From Lactarius indigo (lineage: Eukaryota > Basidiomycota > Agaricomycetes > Russulales > Russulaceae): a stretch of 64,000 nt of DNA. Numbering within the stretch: position 1 is the stretch's first letter; every line of letters starts with the position of its first letter. Positions 57,339 to 64,000 of the stretch are shown in pieces. Below the pieces are notes generated by a model. The model ran no database searches. It worked only from the letters and a program-made list of their open reading frames with translations, and was not told the DNA's origin. The translations under genes and the position numbers were made by a program. Where the stretch lies: positions 1,922,001 to 1,986,000 of the forward strand of contig JAFKAC010000008.1 of the NCBI GenBank assembly GCA_025766275.1, read 5' to 3'.

Positions 57339-57645
57339 TCACTGCTGTGCCTTGTATGCGCTGCAGAGGGTACTTCTTGGAAGTGTTGGTGAGACGAAAA
57401 TGGCTTGAGGACCCAAATACTACAGCAACAAGTGGGAGACATGAGTTCAGCGAGAAACAAAAAAGAAAACATATCTTGCTGATCACTAGCCCAAAGTCTA
57501 GCTTGTTTTTAGGTTTTCAGGGGGCACACACAGCTCTTCTCAGGTCAAAACTAAAATATGTGGATGAGATTCATGTGAGTCAAAAAAAAAAGATTTGTGT
57601 GAGGGTGTCCATTAGCGCCTGATAGGCGCTGGGTCGAAAAAATCC

Positions 57646-57670
57646 TTCTAACGCCTCCATATGAGCGCTT
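57646..57670. other. empty site of the DNA transposon
   Basis: CTTCTAACGCCTC is joined directly to CATATGAGCG. In duplication copy 1 the same two flanks are separated by the 10.2 kb element, its 7-bp target duplication and the bases GAACACC. Confidence 0.8.
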
Positions 57671-57928
57671 ATGTAACAATTCTGCGAGCCAGTTGCGCAC
57701 TGCACCAAGCTACAGTACCACCACTACACAGTTACCTACTTGCGACCACTCCTCGACCCAAAATATCCTCTAAGATCCCTCTTCTTTCTTTCTACGTTGC
57801 GTGATTCCCTCCAAAATGACAGTCTAAGAACAGGTCATCCACGACTGTTGACCTCGTCCCTTGCCCCGTCTGCCTTGTGCCGCGTCCTGACAAATCTGTC
57901 AATAAGGCCGACCGGGGTTCTGAACGCC

Positions 57929-58825
57929 ATGGCTTAAATCGGAGAGAGTTATACGGGTATGCCCCTCATTCAGTGAGGCCCCACACCTCGTCTTAAGAAA
58001 ACTCAACATATGGCTTGCAGCAATTGAAGCACGCCTGACATTTACGGGGAAATGTGGAGCTCGATAATGAGATTCAACATTCGGCATAAGTCCTTCTCAC
58101 CACCTTCACTCGAATCCAAATACAGGGGCTTTGGCACCGACCGGTTGAATGCGCAGAAAGCTTGGGAGGCGTTCGGCGGAAATCCGTGGTCTTCTTGACA
58201 GGCTAGACGCCTCTATACTATCCGTGAATGGCTTGGAGGTGCGTCGCTATGTGTATGCCGGGATGCCTTCATCGATTTTTCTTCCTTTGTAACGGTTCGC
58301 TCCCAAGGCCCGAGCCCTCGCATCTAGAGCCATTGCTTCCTTCCTATCGTGCCACGTCCGTCCCAATCCGTCACCTGAAAATCCCCATCTGCCAACGATC
58401 CAACGCCTTGCACCACCCTCACATGTCAGGTCAGGTCTTCTCACCGCTGAGGACGCGAAGGCTCCCGCAGCAGCAGCTGCGGTGGACGTCAGCCTGCTCC
58501 TTGGCTCTGCCGCCGGAATCGGGCCATCTACGACTGGCGCACGCAACATAGGGAGGCGACGCATCGTCAGCATTTGCGGTTGCAGGAGGGGCTGGCAGCA
58601 CAGCTAGCGCGGCTGCGACGGAACACGGAACACTTCTCCGGCGCGCTGGTGGCGGACCAGGAGGTGCTGCGTGCCGCGGAGGAGAAAGGTGGGCGTGGAC
58701 CTGGACATGATGAAGCAGGAGCACGTGCAGCCTGTGGGACCACCGCGGGAAGGCACTCGGAACGACATGTCTGACGATATCGAGTGTCGTCATCCGTCCC
58801 GATTGTGTTTTTGGTCATATTTTTG
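57929..58825 (+). pseudogene. USE1-like SNARE, copy 2 (broken)
   Basis: Duplicate of 24999-25890. The start codon is followed at once by a stop (MA then TAA at 57935). The SNARE block is better preserved than in copy 1: LQEGLAAQLARLRRNTEHFS and ALVADQEVLRAAEEK. An extra G near 58686 and an extra C near 58731 then disrupt the frame before DHRGKALGTTCL. The would-be membrane anchor is again polar. Convergent with the STAND pseudogene that follows. Confidence 0.62.
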
Positions 58826-59037
58826 TTATCGCTTCGCATGAGAGGTCATGGAAAATGAACCAATTACTTTCCGATGATTGTCTGTGTCTGTGTCGGCGAT
58901 TTTGTCGCTCGACAAACTCATGTTACCTGGTGGCAACGCGTCGACACCTTGCTTAACGCGTCTACTGCCTCAATGAGCCATTCTCAACTTGAAGCACGTC
59001 ACATTACACTTCAGATCGCCTAAAGAAAATACACGGA

Positions 59038-62000
59038 TTACTGTAGCGATTCTATCTCGGTGTCAATACAAGTAGTCCAACTCTGCCCATGTACGAAAGT
59101 CGAAAGATCAAGACGGGTTTCATATTCACCAGCAACCCAGATATTGCTTGGGCGATGAAGGTGTGCCCTATGTGGTGGTGGGATCCACATTAGGAGTTCA
59201 CCTTTACTGCCACATATCCATCCCTCCTCGTTGATCACGGAGTAGTCAGTGAAGTCGACGTGGCTTGTAGTTTCCGTATTTTCTGTCATAGCATTCAACA
59301 TACGAATTGTTCGATCGTCCGAGCCTTGAGACGATCCGCTGGCTATCATGGCGAGAATCCCACAGACGTGACTGGAAGCGTGTGACCAGTAAATGGGCCG
59401 GCCTCTATGTCTCCCGTAGTCGCGTTCCACACACGAATTGTTTGATCGTCCGAGCCTGAGACGATCCGCTGGCCATCAGGCGAGAATCCCACAGACGTGA
59501 CCGAATCCGTGTGACCAGTAAATGGGCCGGCCTCTATGTCTCCCGTAGTCGCATTCCACACACGAATTGTTCGATCGTCCGAGCCTGAGACGATCCGCTG
59601 GCCATCAGGCGAGAATCCCACAGACGTGACCAAATACGTGTGACCAGTAAATGGGCCAGCCTCTATGTCTCCCGTAGTCGCATTCCACACACGAATTGTT
59701 CGATCGTAAGAGCCTGAGATGATCCGCTGGCTATCAGGCGAGAACCCCACAGACGTGACTGGAAGCGTGTGACCAGTAAATGGGCCGGCCTCTGTGTCTC
59801 CCGTAGTCGCGTTCCATACACAAATTGTTCGATCGTCCGAGCCTGAGACGATCCGCTGGCCATCAGGCGAGAATCCCACAGACGTGACCGAATCCGTGTG
59901 ACCAGTAAATGGGCCAGCCTCTGTGTCTCCCGTAGTCGCGTTCCATACACGAATTGTTCGATCGTCCGAGCCTGAGATGATCCGCTGGCCATCAGGCGAG
60001 AATCCCACAGACATGACCGAATCCGTGTGACCAGTAAATGGGCTGGCCTCTGTGTCTCCCGTGGTCGCGTTCCATACACGAATTGTTTGATCGTGCGAGC
60101 CTGAGACGATCCGCTGGCCATCAGGCGAGAATCCCACAGACGTGACTGAATCCGTGTGACCAGTAAATGGGCCGGCCTCTATGTCTCCCGTAGTCGCGTT
60201 CCATACACAAATTGTTCGATCGTGCGAGCTTGAGACGATCCGCTGGCCATCAGGCGAGAATCCCACAGACGTGACCGAATGCGTGTGACCAGTAAATGGG
60301 CCGGCCTCTATGTCTCCCGTAGTCGCGTTCCATACACGAATTGTTCGATCGTCCGAGCCTGAGACGATCCGCTGGCCATCAGGCGAGAATCCCACAGACC
60401 AGACCGAATACGTGTGACCAGTAAATGGGCCGGCCTCTATGTCTCCCGTAGTCGCGCTCCATACACGAATTGTTCGATCGTGCGAGCCTGAGACGATCCG
60501 CTGGCCATCAGGCGAGAACCCCACAGACCTGACCGAATCCGTGTGACCAGTAAATGGGCCGGCCTCTATTTCTCCCGTAGTCGCGTTCCATACACGAATT
60601 GTTCGATCGAAAGAGCCTGAGACGATCCGCTGGCTATCAGGCGAGAACCCCACAGACGTGACTGGAAGCGTGTGACCAGTAAATGGGCCGGCCTCTATGT
60701 CTCCCGTAGTCGCGTTCCACACACGAATTGTTTGATCGTCCGAGCCTGAGACGATCCGCTGGCCATCAGGCGAGAATCCCACAGACGTGACCGAATCCGT
60801 GTGACCAGTAAATGGGCCGGCCTCTATGTCTCCCGTAGTCGCATTCCACACACGAATTGTTCGATCGTGCGAGCCTGAGACGATCCGCAGGCCATCAGGC
60901 GAGAATCCCACAGACATGACCGAATCCGTGTGACCAGTAAATGGGCCAGCCTCTATGTCTCCCGTAGTCGCGTTCCACACACGAATTGTTCGATCGGAAG
61001 AGCCTGAGATGATCCGCTGGCCATCCGGTGAGATTGCAATGGAATAGACCGAACTCCTAACGTCTCGAATCACCATCTCCGAAGATGGCCAATGAGACAA
61101 TCGCCCACGTTCCACGCGTAATATTCGAGGAAATAAGCTGGAATAATGTGCAGAGACAGGAGAACGAGACTGGCGCGAATGGTAGAGCGGAAAGATAAAC
61201 GTGTGGAGCACTCTTTCGCCATGATCATCCCGAAATACCGTATAACACAGAGGCATCATCGACGAACGACTTGAACCTGAAATTCTCCTAGCTCTGTTTG
61301 AGAAACCTGTTGCAGTCGTATTTATTAGTTGTTTGCCTTCTCATCGAATCAACACTTGCACTCACTCCTTGACCAGAAGCTAACCACACCTTCAGAGCCG
61401 AGCACGCTGCCGAAGCAAGACCCAGACCACTTGTCAAACTAAGGGCCTCCAACCAAAACAGAAGTTTCTTCTCGAACAAAGTTCGAAGTTTTCCGAAAAG
61501 ATCGTTTTCAAACCCAATATGTTCCAAATGGTCGGTCCCAAAAACGACACTGCGTACAACAGAGCAGGTGGAATGTGTCGACTAACGCGGGAGTCAAGGT
61601 CTGAAACATCCTTGTTGGCAAGATATGACGTTTCGAGGTTGCAGATGTTGAATTTGAGGTCTTTGAGCAGTAGACAGAGACAGGAATCGGCCAATCGATG
61701 GTGAGCGTCACGAAGGCTCACACAAAAGTTTTCACCGCTCTTCACTTCATTTGTGAGGAAATCGCGGAACGATGTATGGAGAGGAACGATGGCAAGGTTC
61801 TCATCAGATGAATTGACGTTGCTCAACAATGAGCCTAGCCGACGGAGCAAGGCAACAATGGCATCACTGTCGTCGTCATTGTCGTGAGAGGCGTGTTGTT
61901 GCAGAGCCTTGTGCAGAGTGGTCAGGGAGCGGATACTGAGCGGCTCGATTGAAGCGATGACTTGTCCCAAAACTGAGCGAAAAAGTAGTCGTGAGTTCTC

Positions 62001-64000
62001 GTGAGTGAAGTATCCTTCGAGGACTTCTTTGTACAACTCGTCCAAGGGATCTTGTCCGCGGCGATCCGCGGTGAGTTTCAGAAGGTGTTTTATGCACTTT
62101 GTCTTGCTCAAGCCAAACACGTCGGGAGGGTTTAAGATGTATCCACATGCAACCGCGGCCCACTGAAACAAGCCCTCTGCCCTTTTCGTCAGTTCGTCTC
62201 CATAAATTTTGAACACGTCTGGAGGGAGCCTCTCCCGAAGAAACACGAGGATATCGTCATGTATCGTAGCAGCCAGCTCCGAATCGTTCATGTATTTGAT
62301 TTTGACGCTGGCCAACCGGTCTCCGACGAACGCAGACTCGATGAAGTGCTCAGGTCGCGAAGTGATGAGCATACGAAAATTTGATGGCAGTTTAGAAATG
62401 GCTTTAGCAAGAAATTTGTGTAAGCCGTTTTCATCAGCTACATCCCCACTCTCGTCCAGGGCATCAATTACGACAACAATGGGACCAACAAGGTGGAGAT
62501 CCTTAAGCGGCGCCAGGATAAGGGATTCGAACAGGGTACCGTAGTCACGGGTTCCAGCGCGAAGAGACGAGTCGTCTTTTATGACCTTTCCTAGCGCAGC
62601 TTTAAATGAAGGATACCGGTCGGAGAGATCGCGAGCAAGAGTCGTGAACAGGTGATAAGGTTTGGATTGCTCGTTGCGCAAAAAGATAAATGATGACGTA
62701 AGCCGATGGATTTTGTGGAAGCGACGCGCGATCTCATGCGCAATCGATGACTTTCCCGTGCCCGCTTGCCCAAAAAGAACCAGACAACGCTCCGAAGCGG
62801 GATCGTTCACCCAATTCTCAATGAAGTCGAGGAACGCCGTGCGTGTTCCCGTAAGACAGCCTTTGTCGGGGGTGAATCGCGAGCCTGTCCCATATGGGAT
62901 CTCTCTGATTTTTGCATCCAGTTCTGAAACGATTGTCAGATCGATAGCGTTCAAGGGATCAGGACTACTTACCGGCGTCTGACACTCGTCTAGACACCCA
63001 CTTCAGCTGGCTAGCCATCCCGTCAAGCTGACTCGAAATGATTCCCACGTCGTCCAGAATTTGGAGTGCGGTTATCTCCGTAGTGATCGCAGCCTCATCC
63101 AAGAAAGCCTTTCGTTGTTCGAGGAGGGTGGCGCGGAAATCCTCAATTTTTTTGTCGACTTGGCTGCCAGTATTCTTCAATATTCGCTCCCCTGAAAACC
63201 GCATGTTTACGCCGGCCACTGAAATGGGTAAAGATTACGTACAGAACTGGAGAATCGTTTGCGTATGATCGAATGAAGTCGCAGCAATTACAGACATGCT
63301 GCAACATGAGCGAAAGGATTTGTGCCTGCCTGGAATCACGTCCGATCGCTTTGAAACGGTCTTCCTGATTTGCGAAATCAAACGCATCATGTATGGCGAC
63401 AAGTAAGGTTCGGACGTTGTCGTCGCGTTGAAATTGTTCTAGGAGGGTCTAGCACCCAAATAAACATTGCATAAGTATTTCAACCGACAATAGCGCAAAC
63501 AGATCACCTTGGGTATCGCAGAAAATAGTCCGTGTGCCATCTTTGCAATCGGGTGGAGCTGAGAACAACATTCGGCTCGGACAAGGATCGGCAAAATAAG
63601 GACGTCGTAACGTACTTCTGCGGCTGGGCCCAACGTATCCACCACCCACTTGATCCTCACAAGAGCACCTTCCCATTTATTCGAGAGATCGATTGCTGTC
63701 ATAGCTTCGTCGGCGTCACGGAGTGCATTCTCGGGAGGTGACACAACGACCGTCAAGTAGAGCGTAATCGGCTGGCTCGACTGTCCAGACCGTCCGTCGT
63801 TGTTGGTGAGGACAAAAGGGACTTCTACACCGAAGATGTTCAGCTAATCAGGTAAGTAAGGTTTCCAATAAAGTACTCACCGCTTTGTGTTTCGACAGGT
63901 ATTGTCGTCTCATGCGTTCCGATAAGGACATCGGCGTGGAAGCGCCGCTTCTCATAAAGACGCAGTATAAGATGTGAAGACGGTTGTGTAGAACTGAGCC
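59038..64000 (-). pseudogene. C2-NACHT-WD40 STAND gene, copy 2 (frameshifted, 5' end outside window)
   Basis: Duplicate of 26099-31395. The window ends within the C2 domain exon. NACHT motifs are intact (GQAGTGKSS, VVVIDALDESG). Two extra bases near 61536-61552 (GGTCGGTCCC and CACTGCG versus GGTCGTCCC and CACGCG) shift the frame at the end of the NACHT exon. Two more single-base insertions in the last WD40 repeat (near 59350 and 59323) put the C-terminus in another frame. Thirteen full WD40 repeats plus a broken one are present. Their variable positions and order differ from copy 1, for example three repeats with LPVTSVGFSPDS or LPVTSVGFSP. Confidence 0.8.
59320..61060 (-). repeat. 13-14 WD40 repeats of STAND copy 2
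   Basis: Tandem 129-bp units, almost identical to one another and to those of copy 1. Near-identical groups of successive units (DSVTSVG..DDQ followed by LPVTSVG) appear at both ends of the array, which points to repeat shuffling or gene conversion within the array. Confidence 0.88.

Larger units (their letters stand above)
42780..64000. repeat. large segmental duplication, copy 2
   Basis: Counterpart of 4510-31050, continuing to the window edge. It differs by the LINE insertion (45802-47755), by an extra DUF6534-containing stretch (about 50440-53700), and by lacking the DNA transposon (empty site about 57655). Confidence 0.85.

Overview
The window looks like a gene-poor, repeat-rich stretch of a filamentous Agaricomycete (mushroom-forming basidiomycete), probably a wood decayer. 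Protein-coding genes are cut by many short introns of about 50-75 bp with GT..AG ends. The families present (WSC-domain copper radical oxidases, an aryl-alcohol-dehydrogenase-type aldo/keto reductase, DUF6534 membrane proteins, LysM effectors, NACHT-WD40 STAND proteins, a Tnp2-type transposase) are typical of that group. All identifications come from reading the sequence; no database search was run.

The main architecture is a large direct segmental duplication. Copy 1 runs from about 4.5 kb to 31 kb and copy 2 from about 42.8 kb to the end of the window. Both hold, in the same order and orientation: a WSC-copper radical oxidase (minus), a stretch of decayed coding relics, a LysM effector (plus) between two phospholipase-D-like relics, a USE1-like SNARE relic (plus), and a C2-NACHT-WD40 STAND gene (minus, convergent to the SNARE). 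Copy 1 was later interrupted by a 10.2 kb cut-and-paste DNA transposon (14504-24716). Copy 2 was interrupted by a 5'-truncated LINE (45802-47755), and its left part is flanked by inverted repeats of about 2.7 kb, each carrying a DUF6534 gene.

Other regions: 0.6-3.2 kb holds two tandem aldo/keto reductases, the first a pseudogene hit by a short retroposon and the second apparently intact with seven exons. The middle (31.4-42.8 kb) holds an older, more diverged copper radical oxidase copy (33554-36789) and DUF6534 copy A, otherwise unrecognised sequence.

The transposon encodes a Tnp2-type transposase (minus) divergently paired with a multi-exon accessory gene (plus). It also carries the 5' half of an RNA polymerase II subunit RPB7 gene with its introns.

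Intact-looking genes are the second aldo/keto reductase, both LysM effectors, the copy-1 STAND gene, the transposase and its accessory gene. Copper radical oxidase 2 has its catalytic core but a frameshifted C-terminus. Most other genes are visibly broken. The functional themes are lignocellulose oxidation (H2O2-producing copper radical oxidases, aryl-alcohol reduction), chitin masking (LysM) and NLR-type non-self recognition (STAND gene next to a SNARE relic).
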